This document shows, piece by piece, positions 8,155 to 18,842 of a DNA stretch of 25,324 nt. Numbering within the stretch: position 1 is the stretch's first letter; the number at the start of each line of letters is the position of its first letter. The DNA is taken from positions 1 to 25,324 of the forward strand of contig CAKMQF010000084.1 in NCBI GenBank assembly GCA_927911745.1. The letters run 5' to 3'. The position numbers and the translations under genes were made by a program. Under the pieces are notes generated by a model. The model saw nothing but the letters and a program-made list of their open reading frames with translations, searched no databases and was not told where the DNA came from. Origin of the DNA: an uncultured Gemella sp. Lineage in GTDB: Bacteria; Bacillota; Bacilli; Staphylococcales; Gemellaceae.

Positions 8155-8192
8155 AAAAAAGGAATTGAGATTTAACTCAATTCCTTTTTTAT
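8155..8192. terminator. Bidirectional terminator between the FemAB gene and clpP
   Basis: A perfect nine-base stem GGAATTGAG / CTCAATTCC (8161-8169 with 8176-8184) has six A before and six T after. It serves both convergent genes. Confidence 0.92.
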
Positions 8193-8194
8193 AT

Positions 8195-8841
8195 CTATTC
8201 TGACTTTTTAGCAGCTTTTTTCGTAGCTTTTTTTGGTCTTTCTTTTTTCTGTGGTTTGTTATTTTCTGGATACATTACTTTATCTACTAATCCATACTCA
8301 CACGCTTCTTCTGCTGTTAAATAATTGTCACGTTCTGTATCACGTTCAATAGTTTTAATAGTTTGACCAGTTCTATCTGCTAAAATTTTATTTAGTTTTC
8401 TCTAGTTCTTAATATGTGTTTTGCAGCAATTTCTATTTCTGTTGCTTGACCTTGTGCACCACCTAATGGTTGGTGAATCATTACTTCTGCATTTGGAAGA
8501 GCGTATCGTTTACCAATAGTCCCAGCTGCAAGTAAGAATGCACCCATACTAGCTGCCATACCCATACAAATAGTAACAACATCACATTTAATGTGTTGCA
8601 TTGTATCATAAATTGCAAAACCAGCTGTCACACTTCCACCTGGTGAATTAATATAGAAATAAATATCTTTTTCACTATCTTGTGCTTCTAAAAATAAAAG
8701 CTGACTAGTTATTGAATTTGCTACTTGATCATTTACATCTGAACCAAGAATGATGATTCTGTCTTTTAATAATCTTGAATAAATATCGTATGCTCTTTCC
8801 CCTTGAGAAGTTTGCTCTATTACTGTAGGAATTAAATTCAT
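8195..8841 (-). CDS. clpP: ATP-dependent Clp protease proteolytic subunit ClpP, frameshifted in this sequence
   Basis: The serine protease subunit that works with Clp ATPases in protein quality control. The start is ATG 8841, seven bases after AGGAGG; the longer reading frame to 8868 lacks a ribosome site. The catalytic Ser lies in [15 protein letters not shown] and the His in [12 protein letters not shown]. The Asp is in ERDTERDNY, beyond the break. The frame stops early at REN because a T4 run (8396-8399) is one base short. Adding a base gives [19 protein letters not shown] and a 215-residue protein. It ends in an unusual Lys/Ala-rich tail ([12 protein letters not shown]) of about 20 residues past the usual ClpP end, stopping just before the terminator. 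ClpP is highly conserved and functionally important, so a sequencing error is more likely than a mutation. Confidence 0.93.
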
Positions 8842-9007
8842 TTTCTTACCTCCTAATTTTCTTTTCACTAGATATTATATATCAAAAATGGTCTATTAGC
8901 AACTTTTTTCCCTTTCTAAATACTCTGCATATCAAATATAATAACACTCAAATACAAATTAAAAAATCGACTTAAAATAATAATTCTAACCCGATTTTAT
9001 ATAAAAT

Positions 9008-9886
9008 TTATAGTCTATAAGAATGTTCTTTAAAGTTCCCTACTATCGTATTTACCGCACTTACAGTAATAAATGCTTCTGGACAATTTTTCGCTACTAA
9101 CTTACGTAATTGATACATTTCATTCTGCTGAATAACTACAATAATCATTCGTTTCTTCTCGTGTGAATATCCACCTTCCACGTCCATAATTGTTGATCCT
9201 CTATGTAAAGTATTATTTATAACTTCAACCATTCTTTCAGGATTACTACAAATAATTGTACATTGAATATAAGCTGAGAAAAATTTCTGAACACCTTTCA
9301 TCGTCTGATTACGTACAAAACTCATAACAAGAGCATACATTACATATTTTATATCAAAAAATATCCATACTATTGTATAAATTGTAATATCCTGTATAAG
9401 AAATACAGTTGGTAAATTAAAATCCATCTTTTTAGAAATGAATTTACCTGTAATATCTGTTCCCCCAGTAGAAGCGCCCGCAACTAATAGACAACACATC
9501 GCAAGTCCAGAAATAATCCCACAAAAAATTGCTGCGACAAGAGAATCTCCTAAATTTACTGGTGTTATAATTTTTGGTAAATTATTTATTAAAAAAGAGG
9601 ATATACTTATCACAATTCCTGTAAGAATTACGAACTTACGGCTAATATATCTATATCCTATATAAAATAATGGAACATTTAAAATAAATTGTACAGTACC
9701 TATTTTTATTCCTGTTAGTTTATTTATTACTAAACTTAATCCTAATGCACCACCTGCCCCAATATTATTTACAGGTATTAGTAATCCAGCATAAATAGAG
9801 AATAATATCGTTCCAATGATTATTAAAAAGACATTTTTTGATTGTTTATGTTGCTCAGTCGTATAAATCGTATCTGATAATTTCAT
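9008..9886 (-). CDS. YitT family membrane protein (second copy)
   Basis: A 292-residue paralogue of the protein at 4329-5240 with the same layout. Five or six membrane helices (about residues 18-200) carry NIGAGGALGLSLVINKLTG and the VAGASTGGTDITGKFIS motif. A soluble DUF2179 domain of about 75 residues follows, ending CPEAFITVSAVNTIVG. The start ATG 9886 has a weak AGGA site. It is transcribed alone, away from the cysS operon. The family's transport role is not established. The gene is intact. The preceding stretch 8842-9007 contains only the clpP leader and AT-rich sequence with no gene. Confidence 0.87.
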   Translation of the reverse strand: MKLSDTIYTTEQHKQSKNVFLIIIGTILFSIYAGLLIPVNNIGAGGALGLSLVINKLTGIKIGTVQFILNVPLFYIGYRYISRKFVILTGIVISISSFLINNLPKIITPVNLGDSLVAAIFCGIISGLAMCCLLVAGASTGGTDITGKFISKKMDFNLPTVFLIQDITIYTIVWIFFDIKYVMYALVMSFVRNQTMKGVQKFFSAYIQCTIICSNPERMVEVINNTLHRGSTIMDVEGGYSHEKKRMIIVVIQQNEMYQLRKLVAKNCPEAFITVSAVNTIVGNFKEHSYRL

Positions 9887-10059
9887 GATTTTCTTATCCT
9901 TTATTTTTTCCTGTATATATTTTAATACAAATATAAATTTAAAACAAATAAAAATCGATTATCTTTTATAAAACATTAAGAAATAATTCATTTTATAGGC
10001 ATTTTGTGTTAAAATTTAAGTAATAGACTTTTTTAGTTATTATGATATAGAAGAAATTT

Positions 10060-10128
10060 GGGAGTCATTCATTAGTTAATTTATAAGATAATTAACTTTT
10101 AATTTATGAATCTCCCTTTTAAAAGGAG
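10060..10128 (+). promoter_or_regulatory. Structured leader of the cysS operon
   Basis: The 248-base gap 9887-10134 has no gene and no T-box motif. It does contain a large imperfect hairpin. GGGAG (10060-10064) pairs with CTCCC (10112-10116), ATTCAT with ATGAAT, and AGTTAATT (10074-10081) with AATTAACT (10090-10097). TTTT and AAAAGGAG (the cysS ribosome site, GGAG 10125-10128) follow immediately. CTCC at 10112-10115 can alternatively pair with that GGAG. Pairing of the 5' arm would thus free the ribosome site, or the hairpin could act as a weak attenuator. Both readings are inference. Confidence 0.45.
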
Positions 10129-10134
10129 CTATTT

Positions 10135-11532
10135 ATGATTAAACTCTATAATACATTGACAAAACAAAAAGAAATTTTAAAAACAATTGAAGAAAACAAA
10201 GTAAGAATGTACGTTTGTGGACCTACTGTATATAACTATATACATATTGGAAATGCACGTCCGATTATAGTTTTTGACGTAGTTCGCAAATATTTAGAAC
10301 ACAGTGGATATGAAGTAGATTTCATCTCTAACTTTACAGACGTTGATGATAAAATTATTAAGGCTAGTAATGAAGAAGGAATTTCTACAAGTGAACTAAC
10401 TGAAAAATATATTACTGCTTTCTTTAAAGACTATGATGCACTTGGATGTAAGAGAGCAACTAAAAACCCTAGAGTTACTGAATACATGCAAGAAATAATT
10501 GACTTCATCTCAAAACTTGTTGAAGAGGGATTTGCATACGAAGCCAATGGTGATGTTTATTTCAGAACACGTAAAAAAGAAGACTATGGAAAATTAAGTA
10601 AACAATCTATTGATGACCTAATTAGTGGTGCTCGTATTGAAGTTGGTGAGCACAAAGAAGATCCTCTAGATTTCGCATTATGGAAAAAAGCTAAACCTGG
10701 AGAAGTTAAATGGGATAGTCCATTTGGAGAAGGTCGCCCTGGTTGGCATATTGAATGTTCTGTAATGGCAAAAGAAACTCTAGGTGATACAATCGACATC
10801 CACGCTGGTGGACAAGACTTAACATTCCCTCACCACGAGAATGAAATAGCACAATCTGAATGTCACAATCATGTACCATTCAGTAACTATTGGATGCATA
10901 ATGCATTTATTAATATTGATAATGTTAAAATGAGTAAAAGTTTAGGTAATTTCCGCTTAGTAAAAGATATTATTGCAGAAATAGATCCAATGGTGCTGCG
11001 TTTATTCATGTTAACAGTTCACTACAGAACTCCAATTAACTATACACTAGAAAATATCGAACTTGCAAAAACAAACTATGAAAAAATTAAAACTTCTTAT
11101 CAAAACTTACAATTCAGATTAAATAATGATATGACTGATGAAAAACTAGATACAGAAGTTGTAGCATTAGTTACAGAAGAGTTAAACAAATTTGAAGAAT
11201 ATATGCAAGATGATTTCAATACAGCAAACGCACTTTCTTCATGGTATGAAATCGTAAGAATATCTAATTCATACACAGCAAGAGAAGCTGTTAACAAAGA
11301 AACTCTAGAGCTAATCAACGCTGCATTTGAAACTTATAGTTCTATTCTTGGAATAAGCGTAAAAGAAGATAATACAATTGATAGTGAACACATCGAAAGT
11401 TTAATAGCTGAACGTGAAGAAGCTCGTAAAAATCGTGATTTCGCCTTAGCTGATAAAATACGTGATGACTTAAAAGAACAAGGAATTATCTTAGAAGATA
11501 CTAAACAAGGTGTACGATGGAAAAAAATATAA
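10135..11532 (+). CDS. cysS: Cysteinyl-tRNA synthetase
   Basis: This cytoplasmic enzyme charges tRNA-Cys. At 465 residues it is the normal length for the family. It shows the class I signatures HIGNARP (about residues 37-43) and KMSKSLGN (about residues 265-272). The zinc ligands include [13 protein letters not shown] near residue 28 and the [10 protein letters not shown] segment near residue 235. The C-terminal DALR-like helical domain ends at VRWKKI. The start is fixed by AAAAGGAG six bases upstream. The stop overlaps mrnC by 16 bases. It heads an operon in the same order as Bacillus subtilis cysS-yazC-yacO-yacP. Bacillus-type cysS is often T-box regulated, but no T-box is seen here; a different structured leader precedes the gene. 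Confidence 0.98.
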   Translation: MIKLYNTLTKQKEILKTIEENKVRMYVCGPTVYNYIHIGNARPIIVFDVVRKYLEHSGYEVDFISNFTDVDDKIIKASNEEGISTSELTEKYITAFFKDYDALGCKRATKNPRVTEYMQEIIDFISKLVEEGFAYEANGDVYFRTRKKEDYGKLSKQSIDDLISGARIEVGEHKEDPLDFALWKKAKPGEVKWDSPFGEGRPGWHIECSVMAKETLGDTIDIHAGGQDLTFPHHENEIAQSECHNHVPFSNYWMHNAFINIDNVKMSKSLGNFRLVKDIIAEIDPMVLRLFMLTVHYRTPINYTLENIELAKTNYEKIKTSYQNLQFRLNNDMTDEKLDTEVVALVTEELNKFEEYMQDDFNTANALSSWYEIVRISNSYTAREAVNKETLELINAAFETYSSILGISVKEDNTIDSEHIESLIAEREEARKNRDFALADKIRDDLKEQGIILEDTKQGVRWKKI

Positions 11533-11948
11533 CTTTTAAATTTACTGAAAAAAACTTCACCAATCCTAATCAAATGCAAGCACTAACCCTTGCCTATATC
11601 GGAGACAGCATCTATGATATTATGAGTAGAGAGTACGTTATGAAAAATCACTTAGGTAAAATAAATGATCTTCATAAAACAGTATCTACAATCGTATCAG
11701 CAAGAGCACAAGCAAGTTTTATGGAAAACATACTAAATAATAGTATATTAACAGAACAAGAAGAAAAAATTTATAACCGTGCAAAAAATCAAAAAAACAA
11801 CTCTAAAGCAAAGAACGCAAGTATTATGGAATATAAACTTGCTACAGGTTTAGAGGCAGTATTCGGTTATTTATATTTAGAAAAAAACTTTGAAAGATTG
11901 GAGGAAATGTTTAACTACATAATTAGACTATATGAAGAAAAACAATAA
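11517..11948 (+). CDS. mrnC: Mini-ribonuclease III
   Basis: A 143-residue RNase III-like nuclease lacking a dsRNA-binding domain. In Bacillus it matures 23S rRNA ends. The catalytic motif [17 protein letters not shown] (about residues 25-41) carries the acidic residues of the RNase III signature. The second acidic helix is at [15 protein letters not shown] (about residues 107-121). Its length is typical of MrnC. It overlaps cysS by 16 bases and the next gene by 17, so the three are translationally coupled. Position directly after cysS is the standard place for this gene in Bacilli. Confidence 0.95.
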   Translation: MEKNITFKFTEKNFTNPNQMQALTLAYIGDSIYDIMSREYVMKNHLGKINDLHKTVSTIVSARAQASFMENILNNSILTEQEEKIYNRAKNQKNNSKAKNASIMEYKLATGLEAVFGYLYLEKNFERLEEMFNYIIRLYEEKQ

Positions 11949-12747
11949 ACACTATAAAGAATTAAGACTAAAAAACAAAGAACAAAAACCTAAAGTTGAA
12001 ACTCCTGAGGTTGATTTAGATAAAGAAGTAATTGCCGGTCGTAACGCTATACTTGAAGCTATTAAATCAGGACGCGAAATTAATAAAATTTTATTCCAAG
12101 AAGGTATTGAAAAAGGAAGATTAAAAGCTATTTTCGCTATTGCTAATGAGAAAAAAATCATTTGTCAAGAAGTTCCAAAACGTAAACTAGATAATTCTAC
12201 TACTGAACGTCACCAAGGGGTTATCGCCTATGTTGCCCCATACGCTTACTTTGAACTTGATGAAGTAGTAAATAACCTAGAAATTAATAAGGATACTACC
12301 CTACTAATTTTAGATCATATTGAAGATCCACATAATCTTGGAGCGATAATTAGAACTGCTGAGGCTAGTGGTGTTAAAGCTATAATAATCCCTAAACGTC
12401 GTGCTGCTGTGGTTAGCCAAACTGCAGTTAAAGCATCTGCAGGAGCGATTGAACATATGCCCGTTATTCGCGTATCAAACCTAACTGATGCTATTAAAAA
12501 CTAAAAGAAAAAGGTTTCTGGATCGCTGGAACTACACTAGCAGAACGTTCTGAAGATTATACAAAAAATTGCAAAAGATGTACCACTAGCTATTGTAATC
12601 GGTAATGAAGGTGAAGGAATGAGTAAAGTTGTTACTAATGAATGTGACTTCTTATATCACCTTCCAATGTTAGGAAAAATACAAAGCTTAAATGCTTCTG
12701 TTGCTGCTGGAATAATTATGTATGAAAGAATAAAATCTAATGATTAA
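11932..12747 (+). CDS. rlmB: 23S rRNA (guanosine-2'-O)-methyltransferase RlmB, frameshifted twice in this sequence
   Basis: A SPOUT/TrmH-family enzyme that 2'-O-methylates a conserved 23S rRNA guanosine. The N-terminal substrate-binding domain runs to about residue 110. The knot domain follows with motif 1 (DPHNLGAIIRTAEASG). The other motifs lie beyond the breaks: motif 2 VIGNEGEGMS (about 12596-12627) and motif 3 LNASVAAGIIMYE (about 12688-12727). Two opposite single-base changes interrupt it: one A too few in 12496-12500 and one A too many in 12563-12568. Correcting both gives AIKKLKEKGFWIAGTTLAE and DYTKIAKDVPLAIV, and a 271-residue protein. Without correction the first stop is at 12502-12504. 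It overlaps mrnC and the following GNAT gene (8 bases). Confidence 0.92.
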
Positions 12748-13180
12748 AATATTAGAATCTAAAGAAGAGCTTGACCTTGGTTTTGCTCTTCGTATTGAAG
12801 TATTTGTTAAAGAACAAAATGTTCCTATTGAACTAGAATTAGATGATAAAGATCATAGTGCGAACACTGTTCATATTGGATATTTTCATGACGATAATCT
12901 TATTGGAGTCGCACGTCTTATCGATATGGATAAAGATGTTATTCACATCGGGCGCGTTGTTATAGATAAAGAATATCGTGGTCAAGGTATTGGACGTGAA
13001 CTGATTATTGGCTGCGAAACTACTGCCAAAGATATTTTAAAAAGAGAAGTAACTGTAGAATTAAGTGCTCAAATTCAAGCTGAAAAATTCTATGAATCAT
13101 TAGGTTACAACCGAGTTAATGATAAAATATATTTAGATGCGGGTATTGAGCATGTTGATATGAGGAAAGTAATTAATTAA
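12740..13180 (+). CDS. GNAT family N-acetyltransferase
   Basis: A 146-residue acetyltransferase of the ElaA/YjcF-like type. It has an N-terminal strand/helix with the ELDLGFALRIEVFVKEQNVP segment, typical of that subgroup. The acetyl-CoA binding motif A is at VVIDKEYRGQGIGRELI (about residues 73-89, R/QGxGxG/R form). A C-terminal FYESLGY element is also present. The substrate is unknown. It starts within the last codons of rlmB and precedes rae1. The Bacillus subtilis operon lacks a gene at this place, so it is a lineage insertion into a conserved RNA-metabolism operon. Confidence 0.9.
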   Translation: MIKILESKEELDLGFALRIEVFVKEQNVPIELELDDKDHSANTVHIGYFHDDNLIGVARLIDMDKDVIHIGRVVIDKEYRGQGIGRELIIGCETTAKDILKREVTVELSAQIQAEKFYESLGYNRVNDKIYLDAGIEHVDMRKVIN

Positions 13181-13201
13181 ATTTACAAAGGAGGCTTTTT
13201 T

Positions 13202-13726
13202 ATGAAAAAACAATATTTATTTATTGATGGTTATAATTTACTTTTTCGTATGAAAGAATATAACTTAATAAAAAGCTCTACCTTCCCTACTGAGCGTGAT
13301 GTTCTAATCGACATGTTACGTGAATATGCAGGAGGAAATAATTACATCGTCTACTGTGTATTTGATGCCTATCTAACTCGTGCAAAAGAATATATAAAAG
13401 AAGAGCCACCTATCAGTATTGTCTATACCAAAACTGGAGAACGTGCTGATCAATGGATAGAAAGAAAAACTCGAGAATTAAGAATCGATCATTTTGTGGA
13501 TATTATAGTTGTGAGTGATGATAACGATGAGCGTGATACTACTCTTGGGTACGGAGCTATTCTAAGAGACTGTCATATGTTTATCAAAGAGTTAAAAGAT
13601 AGGAAACAAAGCGTTTCTAAAATGACTAGAAAACATAATTCACGAGAATTGAAAAATAGACATATTCGAATGAGCGATAAAGATAGAAGAAAACTAGAAA
13701 ATTTCATAAAAAATGGGAAATTTTAA
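13202..13726 (+). CDS. rae1: NYN-domain ribosome-associated endoribonuclease Rae1 (YacP)
   Basis: A 174-residue PIN-like nuclease that in Bacillus subtilis enters the ribosomal A site and cleaves translated mRNA. Acidic active-site positions are visible: Asp in LFIDGYNLLF (residue 9), Asp in VYCVFDAY, and Asp/Glu in ERADQWIE and VSDDNDERD. The C-terminal segment is highly basic, as expected for RNA or ribosome contact. AAAGGAGG lies eight to ten bases before the ATG. It is the last gene of the cysS operon and its stop codon touches the terminator stem. The gene is intact and matches the expected length. Confidence 0.92.
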   Translation: MKKQYLFIDGYNLLFRMKEYNLIKSSTFPTERDVLIDMLREYAGGNNYIVYCVFDAYLTRAKEYIKEEPPISIVYTKTGERADQWIERKTRELRIDHFVDIIVVSDDNDERDTTLGYGAILRDCHMFIKELKDRKQSVSKMTRKHNSRELKNRHIRMSDKDRRKLENFIKNGKF

Positions 13727-13767
13727 AAAGAAGAGATGGACTTATAAAATCCATCTCTTCTTTTTTT
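13725..13767. terminator. Bidirectional terminator between rae1 and the lipoprotein gene
   Basis: The stem AAGAAGAGATGGA / TCCATCTCTTCTT (arms end at 13740 and start at 13750) is flanked by A and T runs. It closes the cysS operon and, on the other strand, the convergent lipoprotein gene. Confidence 0.93.
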
Positions 13768-13781
13768 ACTATTTTACTATT

Positions 13782-14516
13782 CTAAATAAAACTAATTTCA
13801 ACTTTTCCTTTATTTGAAATGGCTGTTATTTGTTTTTCCTTAGCAGCTGTTGTATTCTTGCTGTAATTAATTTGATAATCTTCTTTATTACCTATTATCT
13901 TAGCAAATATATCACCAGCATCTGTTACCATATTCATAGAATTCACTTTAGTTTGATCTACTATTATTTTCGTATTATTTTTTGTTTCAATTACTGCATT
14001 TTTTAAAGTATTCTTAGTAATTTGTACCTTTTTATTATCAGCAGATAATTTAAGATTTCCTACTTCTGCTCCATCGACAACTATCTCATCATTACTATTA
14101 ACAACTAAATTCTTAACATTTACATCAAATATTTTCGAAGTTGCATCTTTATTTTCTATACTAATACTTTTATATTCTTTTTTGGGAAGATATATCGTTA
14201 GACTATTTTCATCTGATTCCTCTGCAGATGAAGTAATATCTAGCAAGTTATTATTAGTATTATAATTATATTTCCCCTTGAAATTCCCTTTTATTAGAAT
14301 TGTTTCATTATCATGATAATAGATTTTAACATTATTTTTCACCGTATTAATTTTAATACTATCTATCCTTTTTTCTCCAATCCATTCCTTAAATACTTTA
14401 TTTGAAGATTCTTTTGTGGCATTTTTTTCTGGATTCTCTTTACTAAATCTTACACAACCTGTTGATATAGATACTGTGAATATTCCAATAATTACTGTTT
14501 TTAATAATTTTTTCAT
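13782..14516 (-). CDS. Putative lipoprotein with DUF4097-like beta-repeat region
   Basis: A 244-residue exported protein with a lipoprotein signal: Lys-rich start, hydrophobic core and lipobox STGC with Cys at residue 21. After a Lys/Ser/Asn-rich linker, a region of short alternating strands begins near residue 50 (IDSIKINTVKNNVKIYYHD ... SLTIYLP). It resembles the repetitive beta-helix of DUF4097 putative adhesin or bacterial shaft proteins. I do not recognise a specific function. It has a strong promoter and a GGGAGGGG ribosome site. It is alone between gor and the convergent cysS operon. Composition matches its neighbours. Confidence 0.75.
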   Translation of the reverse strand: MKKLLKTVIIGIFTVSISTGCVRFSKENPEKNATKESSNKVFKEWIGEKRIDSIKINTVKNNVKIYYHDNETILIKGNFKGKYNYNTNNNLLDITSSAEESDENSLTIYLPKKEYKSISIENKDATSKIFDVNVKNLVVNSNDEIVVDGAEVGNLKLSADNKKVQITKNTLKNAVIETKNNTKIIVDQTKVNSMNMVTDAGDIFAKIIGNKEDYQINYSKNTTAAKEKQITAISNKGKVEISFI

Positions 14517-14536
14517 AGTAATCCCCTCCCAAGTTC

Positions 14537-14565
14537 AGAATACTCCTATTTAATATTAATGTCAA
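14537..14565 (-). promoter_or_regulatory. Near-consensus sigma-A promoter for the lipoprotein gene
   Basis: On the minus strand a perfect TTGACA (14560-14565) and TATTCT (14537-14542) are separated by exactly 17 bases. The -35 lies next to the gor terminator, so the lipoprotein is transcribed independently. Confidence 0.75.
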
Positions 14566-14572
14566 ATAAAAT

Positions 14573-14632
14573 AAGCAGGACAATTCAATAAGATTGATTT
14601 TAGTAAATCAAAATTTTAGAATTTTCCTGCTT
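14573..14632 (-). terminator. Terminator of gor
   Basis: An outer stem AAGCAGGA / TCCTGCTT (14573-14580 with 14625-14632) encloses an inner hairpin TTGATTT / AAATCAA (14594-14611). On the minus strand it is followed by ATTTTATTT. It lies just after the gor stop codon. Confidence 0.7.
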
Positions 14633-14646
14633 CTATTTTTATATAA

Positions 14647-16034
<1,388 letters not shown>

Positions 16035-16147
16035 CTAAAGACTAGTATTTCCTTAACTTTTCATAAGTTAAACTTAATCTCTATATTTCATATTATGCAA
16101 CATTTAACAATTTAATTCAATAGATATGCTTACATTTGTAATCAAAA

Positions 16148-16181
16148 ATTGAAAATAATCTTATTATCAATGATTTTCAAT
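16148..16181. repeat. Inverted repeat between gor and the thioredoxin-like gene
   Basis: A perfect nine-base inverted repeat ATTGAAAAT / ATTTTCAAT (16148-16156 and 16173-16181) is separated by 16 bases. The spacer contains TTATTATCA, loosely like half of a Fur/PerR-type site. The gap 15999-16274 holds no gene. It could be an operator for the two redox genes; the assignment to a regulator is a guess. Confidence 0.35.
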
Positions 16182-16242
16182 ACTGTTCAATATTTTCTAC
16201 TTAAACCTTCAAAGCATTGTTAATGATAAATACTTCTTTTTA

Positions 16243-16251
16243 TGATATAAT
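16243..16251 (+). promoter_or_regulatory. Extended -10 promoter of the thioredoxin-like gene
   Basis: TGA-TATAAT (16243-16251) has the TGn extension and a weak -35 (ATGATA) about 17 bases upstream. The GAGGTGA ribosome site and the ATG at 16275 follow. Confidence 0.6.
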
Positions 16252-16274
16252 TTTTCCATAAATGAGGTGATTAT

Positions 16275-16602
16275 ATGTTTAACTATATAGAAAAATTAGA
16301 CTCTATAGAACAATTTAAAACATTAAAAAGAGGAAAATGAAAAAATTGTTTTTGTATTCTCTGCAACATGGTGCCCTGATTGCATTATGCTTGATCGTTA
16401 TTTAGAAGAAACGATGAACAAGTTTCCTGAAATAAAATTTATCTACGTTAATCGTGATGATTTTCCAGAAATAGCACAAGCTCTTGATATTTTTGGTATT
16501 CCATCTTTTGTAGGTTACAAAAATAATGTTGAAGTTAGTCGTTTCGTATCAAGACTTGCTAAAACGCAAAAAGAAGTAGAACAATTTTTAGAGAAAATTT
16601 AA
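16275..16602 (+). CDS. Thioredoxin family protein, frameshifted in this sequence
   Basis: A 108-residue thioredoxin-fold protein after correction. The active site is WCPDC (about residues 32-36) in VFVFSATWCPDCIMLD. The cis-proline segment is IFGIPSF (about residues 75-81). The start ATG 16275 follows GAGGTGA. As written the frame stops after 21 codons (TGA at 16338-16340) because the A5 run at 16325-16329 has one A too many. Removing it gives FKTLKEENEKIVFVF. WCPDC in place of WCGPC, and the short length, suggest a thioredoxin-like reductant of the YtpP/YdbP type, not the main thioredoxin. It is divergent from gor, which supports a role in thiol redox balance. It is monocistronic with a strong terminator. 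Confidence 0.87.
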
Positions 16603-16609
16603 TTGAACT

Positions 16610-16646
16610 GTAAAAAAGGCTCAGCATTTTTGCTAAGCCTTTTTAC
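16610..16646. terminator. Bidirectional terminator between the thioredoxin-like and surface-protein genes
   Basis: The stem GTAAAAAAGGCTCAGCA / TGCTAAGCCTTTTTAC has a TTTT loop and a single mismatch that becomes a wobble in the minus-strand RNA. It has U-tracts in both directions and separates two convergent genes. Confidence 0.9.
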
Positions 16647-16647
16647 A

Positions 16648-18817
16648 CTACCTTAAATAATAAAGCGGTCCTAATATTTTTTTAATATTTTCAGTTGATT
16701 CAAATTTTAGATCTAATGCATCATCAACAGTTTTTATCTTATTGTTTTCTATCATTTCTTCTAGTGTTGACGGAATTACACTTAATTTAAACACCGGAGT
16801 AATTTTTAAATCTGATGTAGGCACGATATTATAAAGATCATTTTCTTCAATTTTTTGACCTACAAAAATCTCTTTTGTTCCTTTACCCATATTTACTTTT
16901 ACTGTTTTATTTGCAATAAAATGAGATAATGAGTAACCCGATTTAGGCTCTACTATTATTTTATTATTTTTTGTAGCATCTCCAATATTATTAAATTCAT
17001 CAACTCTTAAAACATTAGATGTTCCTTTGGAAAGATTAATATTTCCTTCAAAAGTTTTTTCAAATTCTACATTAAATAACTTTCTATATACTGCAGTAAA
17101 TTCAATATCTTTTCCTTTTTCTGTAACTACAGCACCTAACTCATTCGTTTGCAATAGCTTGTTTTTAGAAACTCTGATATTTTCTGAGTTTTCACCAGCC
17201 ATTAAATAATCGCTATTTGCCTGCCAACCTAAGAACTCTTGTTCTGTAACTCCTGTAGCCGTTGGTAAATTAATCATACTATCTATTCTAGATCCTACTA
17301 GTACCTCTTGACCATCAGACAAGAATTTATCAATACCTCGTCCTACAAACTTAACAGTAACCCACTCACTATCTACTTTTTTAAAGTAAATCTCTAAAAC
17401 TGTCTCTGCTGTAATATAATCATCATCGTTGATTACTTTCTTATTAGATCTAAATAGTACTTCATATCCAGAATTTGGTTTAATTTTTTTACGAAGTTCT
17501 GCTAGTAAATCCCCTATCTTTTTTAGTTTCAGGCCATTCTATATCCTTGTCTTTTATACTATCATCAACCTTACCAAATCGTTTATTATAATCATCCTGT
17601 CGAATTTTAATAGTATTAACATTTTCTTTATAATTTGCTTTTACTATAATACTATTGTCGATACTAACTTCAGATAAATCCTTAATTTCATTAATTTTAG
17701 AATTATCTTTTGCATCTAAAATAGTATAACTATCAACATGATATTTTTCTCTATCAAAGAACTTAGTATCTATTTCACTTAGTTTCTGATCGGTTAGTAA
17801 CATCACTTCTTTCTTAGTAATACCGTTATCCAATAATATTTTTGTATTATATTTTGCTTCAATTTTTATATTATTTCCTAATACTTGAGAATTTGAAACC
17901 TTCTTGTCATCTAAATAATAACCAGAAAAAACATAACTTGAATCATTAGTAGTTATATCTTTAATTTCATTTTCTTTAATGAAGTCACCAAACGATACTC
18001 CCTGTTTAATTAAAAACTCTTTATTATTCTTCTTAAATACCGAAGGATATTCTATTTTTACATTATTCCAGTAATCTTTATCCTGAGTTAATTGCACTTC
18101 TATTTTTTTCGATAAATATGGAACTTCTATATTCTCCGAACTTGTTTCCTTACCATCAACCAATATTTTAGCTTTTGTATAACTATAATATTTATCAGGT
18201 CGATAATACTGCTCTATTTCATATGGTAAAACTGAGACCTTATCATCCTTAGGAGAATTTCTTAATTCAATCGCTCTATTTACTACCTCTTTTTTACCTT
18301 CTTTTACTACTAGATTAATATTTTTTTTAGTAAAATATATTTGACTTGATTTAGAATATTCAAGATTCTCTATATTTCCTCTATTATCCATGTCATAACT
18401 CATAACATTCATTATTATTCTACTATTTGGAACAAAAAGTTTTAATAGACTTCTATCAACTATTTTTCCAGTTCCACTTTTTTTCAGCTGTACTCTGAAC
18501 AATTCACTCGGAATATTATTGCTATCAAGTGAATAGAAAATTAGATAATTATATGAATTCTTTTTATAACTCAATAATTCTGCACTATACTCCAATTCTT
18601 CCATATTACTCTGAATTAGATTATTTTTTATAACAGGAAGAGAGTAACTTCTACTTTTAGAGAATAAATCAAAATTAAATATATTATTCCTTAGTACTGT
18701 ATCCATTACAGTTGTATTATAATCTGTAAAATAATCTGCTTTTGTCTCTGAACTTGCAACTGTAATTAAGCTAAAACATAACAATCCAGAACTTATAAAT
18801 TTACAATATTTCAACAT
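16648..18817 (-). CDS. Secreted surface protein with InlB-type (Listeria-Bacteroides) repeat-like domains, frameshifted in this sequence
   Basis: A 722-residue exported protein after correction. The start is ATG 18817, with AGGAGGAG upstream and a -10 element about 25 bases away; the longer frame to 18907 would run through that promoter. The N terminus is a signal peptide (CKFISSGLLCFSLITVASSETKA). The rest is rich in Lys, Asn, Asp and beta-strand stretches. Segments such as DGQEVLVGSRI ... FLGWQANSD ... IEFTAVYRK resemble InlB-type beta-grasp repeats that end in the GW...A-Y pattern; SGYYLDDKK ... IEAKYNT is a second example. No LPxTG or other anchor is seen at the C terminus (ILGPLYYLR). 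The break is in the T6 run at 17519-17524; removing one base gives ETKKIGDLLAELRKKIKP. The function is not recognised; a role in adhesion or interaction with host surfaces is a guess. Confidence 0.78.
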
Positions 18818-18842
18818 TTCTCCTCCTTCCTCGTTAATTTCT

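Noticed and set aside
10135..10200. Possible T-box upstream of cysS
   Set aside because: No AGGGTGG-type T-box sequence or specifier-loop landmarks are present in 9887-10134.
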